DNA from: Nonlabens spongiae
Lineage (GTDB): Bacteria > Bacteroidota > Bacteroidia > Flavobacteriales > Flavobacteriaceae
DNA: 64,000 nucleotides
Direction of reading: 5' to 3'
Assembly: GCF_002117125.1 (NCBI RefSeq)
Contig: NZ_CP019344.1
Location: forward strand, 186,001-250,000
Numbering within the stretch: the stretch's first letter is position 1; each line of letters begins with the position of its first letter. Shown one piece after another: positions 1 to 10,321 of this stretch. The translations under genes were made by a program, and so were the position numbers. The notes under the pieces were generated by a model. It was not told the origin of the DNA, made no database searches, and saw only the letters and a program-made list of their open reading frames with translations.

Positions 1-1034
1 GACCAGTTGTTGTGCTTACCAGAACCATTTACCCCAGCAAACGGCTTCTCGTGAAACAATACCCTAAAATTATGTCTAGAAGCCACTTTCCGCATCACAT
101 CCATAAGTAGAGAATTGTGATCTACCGCTAGGTTTGCTTCTTCAAAAATAGGGGCAAGCTCAAATTGATTTGGTGCAACCTCGTTGTGACGTGTTTTCAC
201 CGGTATACCTAAAAGCATACATTCTGTTTCCATATCGCGCATAAAATTCATCACACGAGAAGGAATAGATCCAAAGTAATGATCGTCTAGCTGCTGTCCT
301 TTTGCTGATGCATGTCCTAATAATGTACGACCTGCAAGTTGAATATCTGGTCGGCTATCGGCTAGGGCTTTATCGATCAAGAAATATTCTTGTTCCCATC
401 CTAAAGTCGCCATCACCTTAGTGACATTCTTATCAAAGTATTTACAAACTGCCGTCGCCGCTTGATCCACGGCCTGAAGACTACGTAATAAAGGCGTTTT
501 GTAATCTAGAGCTTCACCGGTGTAGGCAACAAATACGGTAGGAATACATAAAGTTGTTCCCATTATAAAAGCTGGAGAAGTAGGGTCCCATGCCGTGTAG
601 CCTCTTGCTTCAAAGGTATTTCTGATTCCACCATTAGGGAAAGAAGATGCATCTGGCTCTTGTTGTACTAACTGACCACCACCAAATTTTTCCAATACCT
701 CACCATCCATTTCCTGCTCAAAAAAGGCATCATGCTTTTCTGCAGTTGCACCAGTTAGAGGTTGGAACCAGTGCGTGTAGTGAGTCGCGCCATTTGATAT
801 GGCCCACTCTTTCATGCCGGTAGAAATATGGTCTGCAATTCCACGATCAATCTTGGAACCATTTACAATGGCATCGAGAACGCTCTTGTAAGCTTCCTTA
901 GTTAAATATTGACGCATTGCAGCCTTATTGAAAACATGCTTGCCGAAGATTTCTGATCTTCTCTGAGGTTCTTCTACTTCAACAGGTTGACGGTTAAATG
1001 TTTGCTTTAAAGCTTGAAATCTTAGCGTGGACAT
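1..1034 (-). CDS. glnN: Glutamine synthetase type III, N-terminal part (runs off window)
   Basis: Translation from the ATG at 1034 gives about 344 residues before the window edge. Visible motifs are [10 protein letters not shown] at the start, [10 protein letters not shown] near residue 210, [14 protein letters not shown] near 280 and [10 protein letters not shown] at the edge; together these are the catalytic core of the GlnN (type III) class, which is about 725 aa and common in Bacteroidetes. It makes glutamine from glutamate, ammonia and ATP in the cytoplasm. A TATTTTTG promoter box lies 25 bases upstream. The C-terminal half is missing only because the window ends. Confidence 0.93.
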   Translation of the reverse strand, partial: MSTLRFQALKQTFNRQPVEVEEPQRRSEIFGKHVFNKAAMRQYLTKEAYKSVLDAIVNGSKIDRGIADHISTGMKEWAISNGATHYTHWFQPLTGATAEKHDAFFEQEMDGEVLEKFGGGQLVQQEPDASSFPNGGIRNTFEARGYTAWDPTSPAFIMGTTLCIPTVFVAYTGEALDYKTPLLRSLQAVDQAATAVCKYFDKNVTKVMATLGWEQEYFLIDKALADSRPDIQLAGRTLLGHASAKGQQLDDHYFGSIPSRVMNFMRDMETECMLLGIPVKTRHNEVAPNQFELAPIFEEANLAVDHNSLLMDVMRKVASRHNFRVLFHEKPFAGVNGSGKHNNW

Positions 1035-1058
1035 AATTTTTTATATGATTAAACGCGG

Positions 1059-1066
1059 CAAAAATA
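1059..1066 (-). promoter_or_regulatory. Promoter -7 box for glnN
   Basis: TATTTTTG on the minus strand matches the Bacteroidetes TAnnTTTG element exactly and ends 24 bases before the glnN ATG. No clear -33 TTG was identified. Confidence 0.5.
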
Positions 1067-1144
1067 AAGTATTTTTACATACCCCTAAAAAATTTAGGGT
1101 GTCAGTGTGATAAAATTAACTATTTGGTAATTTAACCCTTTCTT

Positions 1145-2101
1145 TTAAGGGGTTTGAAATATCAAATAGATAAAAAGTGCGTAGGCGCCTAACATAAGTA
1201 GTCCTTTGTAACTATTGATGGTATATTGTTTTGAAATAAAAGCAAGAGGTAATAAACAAAAAGCAAATCCCAGCATCCAGAAAATATCGTTTTCTAACAG
1301 TCCCAAATTACTCTCGTCGAGAATAATGGGTTCTATCAGTGAAGTGATTCCCAAGACTGATCCTATATTAAAGATGTTAGAACCGATCAAGTTCCCGAGG
1401 CTTATAGCCTTTTCCTTTTTAACGGCAGCAATAATTGATGCCGCCAGCTCAGGTACTGAAGTTCCTATGGCGACCATACTCACGGCAATAACACTTTCAG
1501 GGATTTCAAGATAAGTAGCAATCGTTGTTGCGCCATCAACCAGAAGTTCTGAGCCACCCCAGAGTAAACCTCCACCAGCGATCATGAAAAAAATAATTTT
1601 CCCCCACGACTGAGAAGCAATCTCTTCATCTGGTAGAATCATGGGAGGTTTCTTTTTGGCCTTTCTGATAAGAAAAAAGACAAATAAAACCAGTAGGCCT
1701 ACCAGTATCAATCCTTCCAGTCTGGTAAGGTTTTGATCCCAGCTTATCAACAAATAGAGTAGTATACTAAAACCCATCATCCAGGGCCAGTTGAATTTAA
1801 AAAAGTCCCTATCAATTTCTAAAGATGATATGATTGCCGTGAGAGCTAGTACCAGTCCTAAATTAGCAATATTAGAGCCTACAACATTCCCTAGAGCGAT
1901 TCCGCTAGAGCCATTTATAGCTCCTTGCACGCTCACTAGTAATTCTGGGGCGCTGGTGGCAAAAGAAACTACGGTAAGACCTATGATCAGGCGTGATAAA
2001 TTAAGTTTCAACGACAGCCCTACTGATGCCCTTACGAGAAACTCACCTCCAGCAACCAGAAGGATAAAACCCAATAAAAGAAAACCTATCGATGCGCCCA
2101 T
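1145..2101 (-). CDS. Calcium/sodium antiporter (CaCA family, YrbG-like)
   Basis: 318 aa with about ten hydrophobic segments. The two alpha-repeats of the CaCA family are clear: SFATSAPELLVS at 47-58 with GNVVGSNIANLG at 71-82, and AIGTSVPELAAS with GNLIGSNIFNIG in the second half. These repeats carry the ion-coordinating acidic and Asn/Ser residues. It is an inner-membrane exchanger, probably Ca2+ out for Na+ in. It lies upstream of glnN on the same strand with 110 bp between, and has its own TATTTTTG box. The exact ion is not readable from sequence. Confidence 0.93.
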   Translation of the reverse strand: MGASIGFLLLGFILLVAGGEFLVRASVGLSLKLNLSRLIIGLTVVSFATSAPELLVSVQGAINGSSGIALGNVVGSNIANLGLVLALTAIISSLEIDRDFFKFNWPWMMGFSILLYLLISWDQNLTRLEGLILVGLLVLFVFFLIRKAKKKPPMILPDEEIASQSWGKIIFFMIAGGGLLWGGSELLVDGATTIATYLEIPESVIAVSMVAIGTSVPELAASIIAAVKKEKAISLGNLIGSNIFNIGSVLGITSLIEPIILDESNLGLLENDIFWMLGFAFCLLPLAFISKQYTINSYKGLLMLGAYALFIYLIFQTP

Positions 2102-2117
2102 GCAGTTAATTTGGCTT

Positions 2118-2125
2118 CAAAAATA
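2118..2125 (-). promoter_or_regulatory. Promoter -7 box for the Ca2+/Na+ antiporter
   Basis: Minus-strand TATTTTTG, a perfect TAnnTTTG element, 16 bases before the ATG at 2101. Confidence 0.5.
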
Positions 2126-2160
2126 ATCTATACGTAGTAGGGGAGGACTATTGATGAGCA

Positions 2161-2176
2161 CGCTTTCGCGAAAGCG
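2161..2176. repeat. CGCTTTCGCGAAAGCG palindrome, intergenic copy
   Basis: Perfect 16-base palindrome in the divergent gap between the antiporter and transaldolase genes. First copy of the family that recurs through the whole window. Confidence 0.95.
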
Positions 2177-2308
2177 AGAAAAATTTAATTAAAAAGCAAG
2201 TGTATCAAAGATGGTATTGTAGATAAAAATTGAAATTGTTTTATAAGCTTTTAAATTTTCACAAAAACTTCCACCATCTTTGTGGGCAATAAATTAATAC
2301 AACTTGAA

Positions 2309-2962
2309 ATGAAATTTTTTATTGACACGGCAAATCTAGATCAAATCGCTGAAGCTCAGGATATGGGGATTCTGGATGGTGTGACTACAAACCCTTCCCT
2401 AATGGCTAAAGAAGGTATCACTGGTGAGCAAAATATCTTAGATCACTACAAGAAGATCTGTGATCTGGTAGATGGTGATGTAAGTGCTGAGGTTATCTCA
2501 ACTGATTTTGAAGGCATGAAGAAGGAAGGTGAGCGACTGGCAGCCCTTCATGACCAGATCGTGGTTAAGCTTCCCATGATCAAAGACGGTGTTAAAGCTT
2601 GTAAATACTTCAGTAGCAATGGCGTGAAGACTAATGTGACTCTGGTCTTCAGTGCCGGGCAAGCGATCCTAGCGGCAAAAGCTGGAGCAACTTACGTTTC
2701 ACCTTTCATAGGTAGACTGGACGACATCAGTACAGATGGATTAAATTTGATACAAGAAATACGTCACATCTACAATAATTATGCTTTTCAAACGGAGATT
2801 CTAGCAGCCTCAGTACGTCATACGATGCATGTGATTGATTGTGCAAAAATAGGAGCTGATGTGATGACAGGTCCTCTTTCATCTATTGAAGGATTGCTTA
2901 AGCATCCTCTTACTGATATAGGTCTAGAAAAATTCCTAGCCGATTATAAGAAAGGAAACTAA
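2309..2962 (+). CDS. Transaldolase, small (TalC/fructose-6-phosphate aldolase-like) type
   Basis: 217 aa from the ATG at 2309 (MKFFIDTANLDQI); an in-frame GTG at 2282 is possible, but the family begins at MKFFIDTA. The TIM barrel shows GVTTNPSLMAKEG, the Schiff-base lysine region TNVTLVFSAGQA, SPFIGRLDD and ILAASVRH, all typical of the roughly 220-aa subfamily. It acts in the non-oxidative pentose phosphate pathway, moving a dihydroxyacetone unit between sugar phosphates. Single gene, closed by a strong hairpin terminator just after the stop. Transaldolase versus fructose-6-phosphate aldolase activity cannot be told apart here. Confidence 0.93.
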   Translation: MKFFIDTANLDQIAEAQDMGILDGVTTNPSLMAKEGITGEQNILDHYKKICDLVDGDVSAEVISTDFEGMKKEGERLAALHDQIVVKLPMIKDGVKACKYFSSNGVKTNVTLVFSAGQAILAAKAGATYVSPFIGRLDDISTDGLNLIQEIRHIYNNYAFQTEILAASVRHTMHVIDCAKIGADVMTGPLSSIEGLLKHPLTDIGLEKFLADYKKGN

Positions 2963-2982
2963 GAACTTTAATTGTAGAATGG

Positions 2983-3007
2983 AAAAAGGCTCTCAGTGAG
3001 CCTTTTT
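2983..3007 (+). terminator. Rho-independent terminator after transaldolase
   Basis: Stem AAAAAGGCTC / GAGCCTTTTT with a 5-base loop, 20 bases after the stop and ending in a T run. Its A-rich left arm means it could also serve the convergent gene ending at 3073. Confidence 0.85.
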
Positions 3008-3072
3008 CTATGTTTCACAATGTGAGTAAGAAAGCCTGAAATTGATGGTTGATGATTTTAGGATTCCCTCGT

Positions 3073-4560
3073 TTATCTATTTAAATAACCTAGCAAGGTG
3101 GTTTCAATACGATAATGGAAAAGGTTAACGTCAGGATCAACGATTGTTAGGTCGTCCTCAATAATTAGAGTACGGTTCCTGCCCTTCAACTCTAAATAGG
3201 TTGCAGCGTCATCAAAGTTTTCGAGCATGTATTCCATGTTCATGTCAAAACGGTACTTCTCACTAATCTGTTTCCAGCTCTCTTGATTTTGGTTATCTGT
3301 ATTGATTCCTATGAAATCAATTTCGGGATATTTCACCCTTAAGTCTTTTACCTTTTTATGGACACGCACAGCATAATCAGGGAATCGATCAGACCAGAAA
3401 AAAAGCACACTTAGGCCATCGATACGATCTGTAAGAGAAATATCCTCATTGTAGATGTCCATTAAATCAAGATCTGAAAGTTTCTTTCCAGGTTCCAGTT
3501 CTTCATACCGTCCCGCTAGCGCTTCAATAGATCCTATGAGTTCTTGATTAGTAACGATTTTTTTGAAGTCGTCCACTAATTTTTTGACTTCAACTCTATT
3601 GCGGTTATCTCTAATAAAATTTTTAGTGATATTACTAGCAAACAGCTCTTTAGGTTCTTTGCTGTCAAAAATACTATCGATCAATCTTAATTTCTCACTA
3701 TTGTACATATAGCCTCTCCTGCTCAAGTCAGCACTTGATCCTGATTTCTTCACAAGATTGTTGAGGGCAATATTTGACACAAGTGCATTCACATAAGGAC
3801 GGAAGCTATTGAGCGTATAATAAGAATTATCCTTAAGGTCGACTTGTTTGCGGTGGTCAGTGTATTTGGCGGGTAGTTTTCTCGCCTCTAAAATATTTCT
3901 TTTTCCATAATGTAGCGCTGGATACCTCTCTAAGCGACTGTAGGAATTTAATTTGATGGAATTGAGAGCCTTCTCGACAAAGTCTTGCTCAAAGTCCTTG
4001 CGCTTCGCAATGGTTTTGAGTCTTTTAACTTCTGCTTCTGTAGCTTCGTTTAGGAAGGAATAGAAGACTTCTGGATCTTTTTCAAAATTCTTGATGTAGT
4101 CACGGTTCTCATTTTCAGTTGAAATGAAGGCATCGAGCATGAAATTATTCTCGGCCGCACTGGAAGCAGTGAAGGACATGGATTCATCAAAGGCTCGAGT
4201 GTTAAGCCGTATTTTAATACTATCGCCTTGAGAAATGTAAATGCTTTGATACTCTCCGGGATGGGAAAATAAATAAAACCCGCTTTCTAGGTTTTCATAT
4301 TCAAATGAAAACAGTCCATTCTCATCGACTTCAACAGTATCTTGAACATTTCCAAAGTTGCTGAGGGCCACATATTCAGCGCTGGGATTTATGATTTTCC
4401 CGCTTATGACAGTTTCTGTTCTAAGATCATCTTCCTTGCAAGAAGTCGATAATAACAGCAACATTACCATTACTGGAAGGAGGCGATGGAGGTTCCGCTT
4501 TCGCGAAAGCGGTACTAACAAATTTCTATGTGCAATTTTCACTACCAGCAAAAAGAACAT
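3073..4560 (-). CDS. Lipoprotein with DUF4369-like and thioredoxin-fold domains, no catalytic cysteines
   Basis: 495 aa. A long n-region (with PLSRKRN encoded by a CGCTTTCGCGAAAGCG palindrome) precedes the hydrophobic LLPVMVMLLLL and lipobox STSC with Cys41. Residues about 45-130 look like the beta-rich DUF4369 region that often precedes TlpA domains. The end (VLFFWSDRFPDYAVRVHKK onward) has the TlpA/thioredoxin strand-helix pattern, but the usual CxxC is absent. Probably an outer-membrane or periplasmic lipoprotein of unknown role. Convergent with transaldolase. Methionines at 31 and 33 would leave no positive n-region, so the longer start is preferred. Confidence 0.8.
   Translation of the reverse strand: MFFLLVVKIAHRNLLVPLSRKRNLHRLLPVMVMLLLLSTSCKEDDLRTETVISGKIINPSAEYVALSNFGNVQDTVEVDENGLFSFEYENLESGFYLFSHPGEYQSIYISQGDSIKIRLNTRAFDESMSFTASSAAENNFMLDAFISTENENRDYIKNFEKDPEVFYSFLNEATEAEVKRLKTIAKRKDFEQDFVEKALNSIKLNSYSRLERYPALHYGKRNILEARKLPAKYTDHRKQVDLKDNSYYTLNSFRPYVNALVSNIALNNLVKKSGSSADLSRRGYMYNSEKLRLIDSIFDSKEPKELFASNITKNFIRDNRNRVEVKKLVDDFKKIVTNQELIGSIEALAGRYEELEPGKKLSDLDLMDIYNEDISLTDRIDGLSVLFFWSDRFPDYAVRVHKKVKDLRVKYPEIDFIGINTDNQNQESWKQISEKYRFDMNMEYMLENFDDAATYLELKGRNRTLIIEDDLTIVDPDVNLFHYRIETTLLGYLNR
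4496..4511. repeat. CGCTTTCGCGAAAGCG palindrome inside a signal peptide
   Basis: Perfect copy within the 3073-4560 gene, read as L-S-R-K-R. It supplies the positive charges ahead of the lipoprotein signal's hydrophobic core. Confidence 0.95.
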
Positions 4561-4613
4561 TTTTCAAAAATTAATCGAGTTAAGGCAGCGTTAAATTGAT
4601 GCGCACAGAAGTA

Positions 4614-4642
4614 TTGTAAACCTTAAAGAATGAGTACTTTTG
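4614..4642 (+). promoter_or_regulatory. Sigma-A type promoter for the ABC-F gene
   Basis: TTG at 4614-4616, an 18-base spacer and TACTTTTG at 4635-4642 fit the Bacteroidetes TTG/TAnnTTTG promoter. The ATG is 18 bases further on. Confidence 0.6.
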
Positions 4643-4657
4643 CAGCCTTAAAATTGA

Positions 4658-6280
<1,623 letters not shown>

Positions 6281-6295
6281 TATTCGATTTTTTCT

Positions 6296-6344
6296 CGCTT
6301 TCCCTCGGTCGCCAAAGGCTTGCCGACGGCGCAGTGCGAAAGCG
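6296..6344. repeat. Expanded or interrupted copy of the CGCTTTCGCGAAAGCG palindrome
   Basis: Left arm CGCTTTC (6296-6302) and right arm GCGAAAGCG (6336-6344) are separated by 33 bases of GC-rich sequence (6303-6335) that is only weakly self-complementary. It sits in the gap between the ABC-F gene and tgt. Confidence 0.7.
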
Positions 6345-6366
6345 TAAAAACAATTCATATCATTCA

Positions 6367-6374
6367 TAAATTTA
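6367..6374 (+). promoter_or_regulatory. -7-like box 4 bases before tgt
   Basis: TAAATTTA (one mismatch to TAnnTTTG) followed by CTAC and the ATG. If used as a promoter, the mRNA would start at the ATG. Member of a recurrent box-N4-ATG arrangement. Confidence 0.35.
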
Positions 6375-6378
6375 CTAC

Positions 6379-7509
6379 ATGAAGTTTGACCTTTTAACTA
6401 CAGATTCCCAAAGCCAAGCTAGAGCTGGTGTGGTACACACTGACCATGGTGAAATAGAAACGCCTATTTTCATGCCAGTGGGGACTTTGGGTACGATAAA
6501 AGGCGTACATCAAAGTGAATTGAAGCAAGAGGTGAATCCAGATATCATTCTGGCAAATACCTACCATCTTTACCTGAGACCAGGAACCGAGATCCTCGAG
6601 AAGGCGGGAGGTCTGCATAAATTTATGAATTGGGATCGCCCCATCTTAACAGATTCTGGAGGTTATCAAGTCTATTCTTTAAGCGCTAATCGTAAGATCA
6701 AGGAAGAAGGCGTAAAGTTCAAATCTCATATAGATGGTTCTTACCACTTTTTTACTCCTGAGCGAGCTATGGATATTCAGCGTAGTATAGGTGCTGATAT
6801 TATCATGGCTTTTGATGAATGTACACCATATCCTTGTGAGTACAACTATGCAAGGCGCAGTATGCACATGACGCATCGCTGGTTGAAGAGATGTATCGAG
6901 CATTTTGATAATACTCCTGATAAATACGGGTATAAACAAACCCTCTTACCCATAGTTCAAGGAAGTACTTATAAAGACCTTAGAAAGCAAAGTGCTGAAT
7001 TTATTGCCAATACCAACCAGCACGCTAACGCGATAGGCGGACTTTCAGTAGGTGAACCAGCCGAAGAAATGTATGCCATGACTGAGGTAGTCACTGAAAT
7101 ACTACCTAAAGACAAACCGCGTTATCTTATGGGCGTGGGAACACCTATTAATTTGCTAGAGAATGTTGCTCTAGGAGTAGATATGTTTGATTGTGTAATG
7201 CCTACCCGTAATGGTCGTAATGGGATGATTTTTACTGCTCATGGATCTATGAATGTAAAAAATAAAAAGTGGGAGGCAGATTTCAGTCCGCTGGATGAGG
7301 CTGGTTATGCATGGGTAGACACCTATTACTCTAAAGCCTACGTGCGCCACCTGTTTTCAGTTAATGAGATGCTGGGAAGGCAAATATGCACCATTCACAA
7401 TCTGGCATTTTACTTGTGGTTGATGCGCGAGGCAAGAAAACACATCATCGCCGGTGATTTTAGAACCTGGAAGGACAAGATGGTTAAACAAATGGATAAC
7501 AGACTCTAG
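6379..7509 (+). CDS. tgt: Queuine/preQ1 tRNA-guanine transglycosylase
   Basis: 376 aa. Motifs ILTDSGGYQVYSL, GGLSVGEP, YLMGVGTP and DCVMPTRNGRNG identify Tgt, which swaps guanine 34 for preQ1 in tRNAs with GUN anticodons during queuosine synthesis. The usual zinc site, CxCxxC followed 26 residues later by the His of TIHN, is altered: the region reads AWVDTYYSKAYVRHLF with no cysteines, while CTIHNL keeps the His. This looks like a zinc-less variant; the rest of the domain is complete. The stop overlaps the start of lptG by one base. Confidence 0.95.
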   Translation: MKFDLLTTDSQSQARAGVVHTDHGEIETPIFMPVGTLGTIKGVHQSELKQEVNPDIILANTYHLYLRPGTEILEKAGGLHKFMNWDRPILTDSGGYQVYSLSANRKIKEEGVKFKSHIDGSYHFFTPERAMDIQRSIGADIIMAFDECTPYPCEYNYARRSMHMTHRWLKRCIEHFDNTPDKYGYKQTLLPIVQGSTYKDLRKQSAEFIANTNQHANAIGGLSVGEPAEEMYAMTEVVTEILPKDKPRYLMGVGTPINLLENVALGVDMFDCVMPTRNGRNGMIFTAHGSMNVKNKKWEADFSPLDEAGYAWVDTYYSKAYVRHLFSVNEMLGRQICTIHNLAFYLWLMREARKHIIAGDFRTWKDKMVKQMDNRL

Positions 7510-8579
7510 TGCTTAATATACTGGACCGCTACATATTAAAGAGGTATCTGGGAGCGTTTTTCTTGCTCCTCTTACTTTTTTTGCCCATCATGGTCACGGT
7601 TCATATTGCCGAGAAAATAGGCAAGATCCTTAATAAAGATGTGCCGCTGGGTGAAGTCTTGATTTATCTTCTTGATTTTACCGTCTATTTCTCAAATTTT
7701 CTATTTCCTTTATTCCTTTTCATCTCCACGATGTTTTTTACCTCAAAACTTGCAAATAATACAGAGGTCATCGCCTTTTTAAGCTCGGGAGTAAGTTTTA
7801 ATCGATTTTTAAGGCCCTATATCATAGGGGCAACGATAGTTTGTACGCTGGCACTCATTTTCAGTGCGGTTTTTGTTCCTTCCAGCGCAGAGGGTTTTAA
7901 TGAATTCCAAGCTAAATATTTCAACAAACGACGCACTGCAGAAACTTCAAATGTATTCAGGCAAGTCAGTGATAACGATTACGTCTATGTGAGCAATTAC
8001 ACGCCTTCTCAACAGCGTGGCTTTGATTTTACCCTAGAACATTTTGAGGGAGAGGAGCTCAAGTTTAAGATTTATGCGAGACGTATTTCTTTTAAAGATA
8101 GTGTCTATGAATTGTCTGGCTATAAAAAACGAACCATTCTAGACGGTAAGGAAATTATAGAGGAAGAACGATTGAAAGACACCATTTTTAATTTTGATAT
8201 TGATGAGTTGACCCCTGTGCAATATGTAGCAGAGACGCTTAATTTTACCGAGCTCAACGATTTCATAGAGAAAGAGGAGAAGCGTGGAAATGCGCAAATG
8301 AATTTCTATTATGTGGAAAAATATAAGCGTACCTCCATACCTGTGAGCGCGTTCATTTTTACATTGATAGCTGTTGCTGTTTCGTCAGTAAAAAAACGCG
8401 GAGGGATGGGAGTCAATCTCGCTATAGGTCTGGTCATAGCCATGTCATTTGTATTTATGGACAAGGTTTTTGGGACCATCGCAGAGAAAAGTACCTTTGA
8501 TCCCTGGCTTGCCGTCTGGTTTCCTAACATCTTTTTTGGCGTGATCGCCATTTTCCTGCTGCGCAATGCAAGACGCTAG
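7509..8579 (+). CDS. LPS export permease, LptF/LptG (YjgP/YjgQ) family
   Basis: 356 aa from a GTG that shares its G with the tgt stop codon. Three N-terminal hydrophobic segments, a long periplasmic beta-jellyroll-like middle (about 120-270) and three C-terminal segments match LptF/LptG, which pull lipopolysaccharide from the inner membrane with the ATPase LptB. It begins ILDRYILKRYLGAF, typical of the family. F versus G cannot be settled from one gene. It is translationally coupled to tgt and overlaps the next gene by 14 bases. Confidence 0.92.
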   Translation: MLNILDRYILKRYLGAFFLLLLLFLPIMVTVHIAEKIGKILNKDVPLGEVLIYLLDFTVYFSNFLFPLFLFISTMFFTSKLANNTEVIAFLSSGVSFNRFLRPYIIGATIVCTLALIFSAVFVPSSAEGFNEFQAKYFNKRRTAETSNVFRQVSDNDYVYVSNYTPSQQRGFDFTLEHFEGEELKFKIYARRISFKDSVYELSGYKKRTILDGKEIIEEERLKDTIFNFDIDELTPVQYVAETLNFTELNDFIEKEEKRGNAQMNFYYVEKYKRTSIPVSAFIFTLIAVAVSSVKKRGGMGVNLAIGLVIAMSFVFMDKVFGTIAEKSTFDPWLAVWFPNIFFGVIAIFLLRNARR

Positions 8580-9486
8580 ACTCACTAACTACCTACACCT
8601 GCACCTCATTGTATTTATCTGGGGATTTACTGCGGTTTTAGGCGCACTTTTATCCATTGACAGCATACCACTGGTGTGGTGGCGCATGTCGCTTGCTGTA
8701 GTGATGATCTACGCTTATATGAGATGGAAGAAGATACCGCTGCAATGGTCTAAGAAGAGTAGGGAGGGTACGCTTTCGCGAAAGCGTAAACTGCAATTTA
8801 TGTTTTCAGGATTTATTATAGCCCTACACTGGATCACGTTTTTTGGAGCGATTAAAGTATCCAATGTCTCGGTAACACTTGCCATGATGAGTACGGGAGC
8901 TTTCTTCACAGCACTGCTGGAACCTCTGTTTACTAAAAAGAAATTTGTATGGTACGAGGGGTTGTTCGGGTTGGTTATTATCGGCGCATTGTACTACATT
9001 TTTAAAGTGGAGACAGAATATGTTTTAGGGATGTTATTGGGTCTGGTAAGTGTCTTGCTGAGTGCGGTGTTCTCCATACTTAATGTAGGATTTGCAAAGG
9101 AGCACCGCCCCTCTGTTATTTCATTTTATGAACTTTTAGGTGGCGTAGGTTTGCTGACTTTATTCTTCATTTTCCTACCCGTAGAATTTGCGAGTCCCAG
9201 GGATTTTTCTGTATCAGACTGGATTTATATGTTTTTATTATCCTCAGCCTGTACGGCTTATGCATTTATTGCCAGCGTGAAGGTGATGAAAGTCTTGAGC
9301 GCTTATACCGTTATGCTCACCATAAATCTGGAGCCAGTCTATGGGATCTTACTAGCCTATGCCATTTTAGGAGTTAGCGAGCAAATGACTCCTGAATTTT
9401 ATCTGGGAGCGGTCGTCATTCTAGTGGTGATTGTTGCAAATGGTATTCTAAAGACGAGGTTTAAAAAACGTAAACTGGCTGCTTAG
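8566..9486 (+). CDS. EamA/DMT-family transporter
   Basis: 306 aa with ten hydrophobic segments in two EamA repeats, from HLIVFIWGFTAVLG to LEPVYGILLAYAILG; it is an inner-membrane exporter or importer of unknown substrate. The ATG lies inside lptG, so it is coupled to the tgt-lptG operon. A CGCTTTCGCGAAAGCG palindrome is embedded in frame (about residues 68-74, TLSRKRK) in the loop between segments 2 and 3, where a charged insertion would be tolerated. Confidence 0.9.
   Translation: MQDARLTNYLHLHLIVFIWGFTAVLGALLSIDSIPLVWWRMSLAVVMIYAYMRWKKIPLQWSKKSREGTLSRKRKLQFMFSGFIIALHWITFFGAIKVSNVSVTLAMMSTGAFFTALLEPLFTKKKFVWYEGLFGLVIIGALYYIFKVETEYVLGMLLGLVSVLLSAVFSILNVGFAKEHRPSVISFYELLGGVGLLTLFFIFLPVEFASPRDFSVSDWIYMFLLSSACTAYAFIASVKVMKVLSAYTVMLTINLEPVYGILLAYAILGVSEQMTPEFYLGAVVILVVIVANGILKTRFKKRKLAA
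8771..8786. repeat. CGCTTTCGCGAAAGCG palindrome inside the EamA gene
   Basis: Perfect copy, flanked TA...TA, read as T-L-S-R-K-R in a cytoplasmic-type loop. Confidence 0.95.
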
Positions 9487-9697
9487 GATTGGCAGACTTT
9501 TTAAATACTTAATTCTTTTTTAACAATCTACTTCTTATCAATTTACCTAAGACATACCTAAACGGATTGCGGGCATGTCAAAACAGTAATGATTTCATTC
9601 AGTAACATGCCAAGTAGTATTATTGGCACCTCATATCAAAGATTCGATTATTAAGATCGAAAGAAAAGACTTAAGATGTGAGAAGAAATTTATCGAT

Positions 9698-10321
9698 TTA
9701 CTCTTCACGATCCACCTTCTTGTAAACATTAGGCAACCCAATTTTAAAATATACCGCCAATAATCGTATGGTAATTACGATTGCTGCAGCAACCGGAAAA
9801 TTTAACCCTTCTGGCACTCCTAGTTTCCTCATTATAAAATACGCGCCTCCACCCAACAAACAGGCAGTTGCATAGATATTTTTCCTGAAAATAACGGGAA
9901 TCTCATTAACTAGTATATCACGTATGACTCCTCCAAAACATGCCGTAATACAACCTAAAGTAACACAGATAATAGGGTGAAGACCCGCAATCAACCCCAT
10001 TTCAAGACCTACTACCGTGTAAAAACCAATTCCAATGGTGTCAAACAAGAACAAAGTAGTCCTGAGCTTGAGAAGAAAACTCCTGAAAATAAATGTGATG
10101 ACCACGCATATGAGAATTGTGTAGACTAGATTCATATTTGTCATCCATGAGACTGGGTAAACACCTAATAGGATATCACGCAAAGTTCCTCCACCTGCAG
10201 CAGTGACAAACGCAATTATGATGATGCCAAAAGGATCCAGCCTCTTATCAAACGCCGCAAGTGCACCTGAAACTGCAAAAGCAATGGTTCCCAACAGATC
10301 AACTACTTCTATAAATCTCAT
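9698..10321 (-). CDS. TRIC/YadS-family cation channel protein (UPF0126)
   Basis: 207 aa, seven hydrophobic segments in two homologous halves. The family signatures GGGTLRDILLG (about 43-53) and FGGVIRDILVNE (second half) are both present. Bacterial TRIC homologues are trimeric monovalent-cation channels in the inner membrane; physiological role unclear. Its ATG overlaps the stop of the upstream RDD gene, so the two are co-transcribed. Confidence 0.9.
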   Translation of the reverse strand: MRFIEVVDLLGTIAFAVSGALAAFDKRLDPFGIIIIAFVTAAGGGTLRDILLGVYPVSWMTNMNLVYTILICVVITFIFRSFLLKLRTTLFLFDTIGIGFYTVVGLEMGLIAGLHPIICVTLGCITACFGGVIRDILVNEIPVIFRKNIYATACLLGGGAYFIMRKLGVPEGLNFPVAAAIVITIRLLAVYFKIGLPNVYKKVDREE

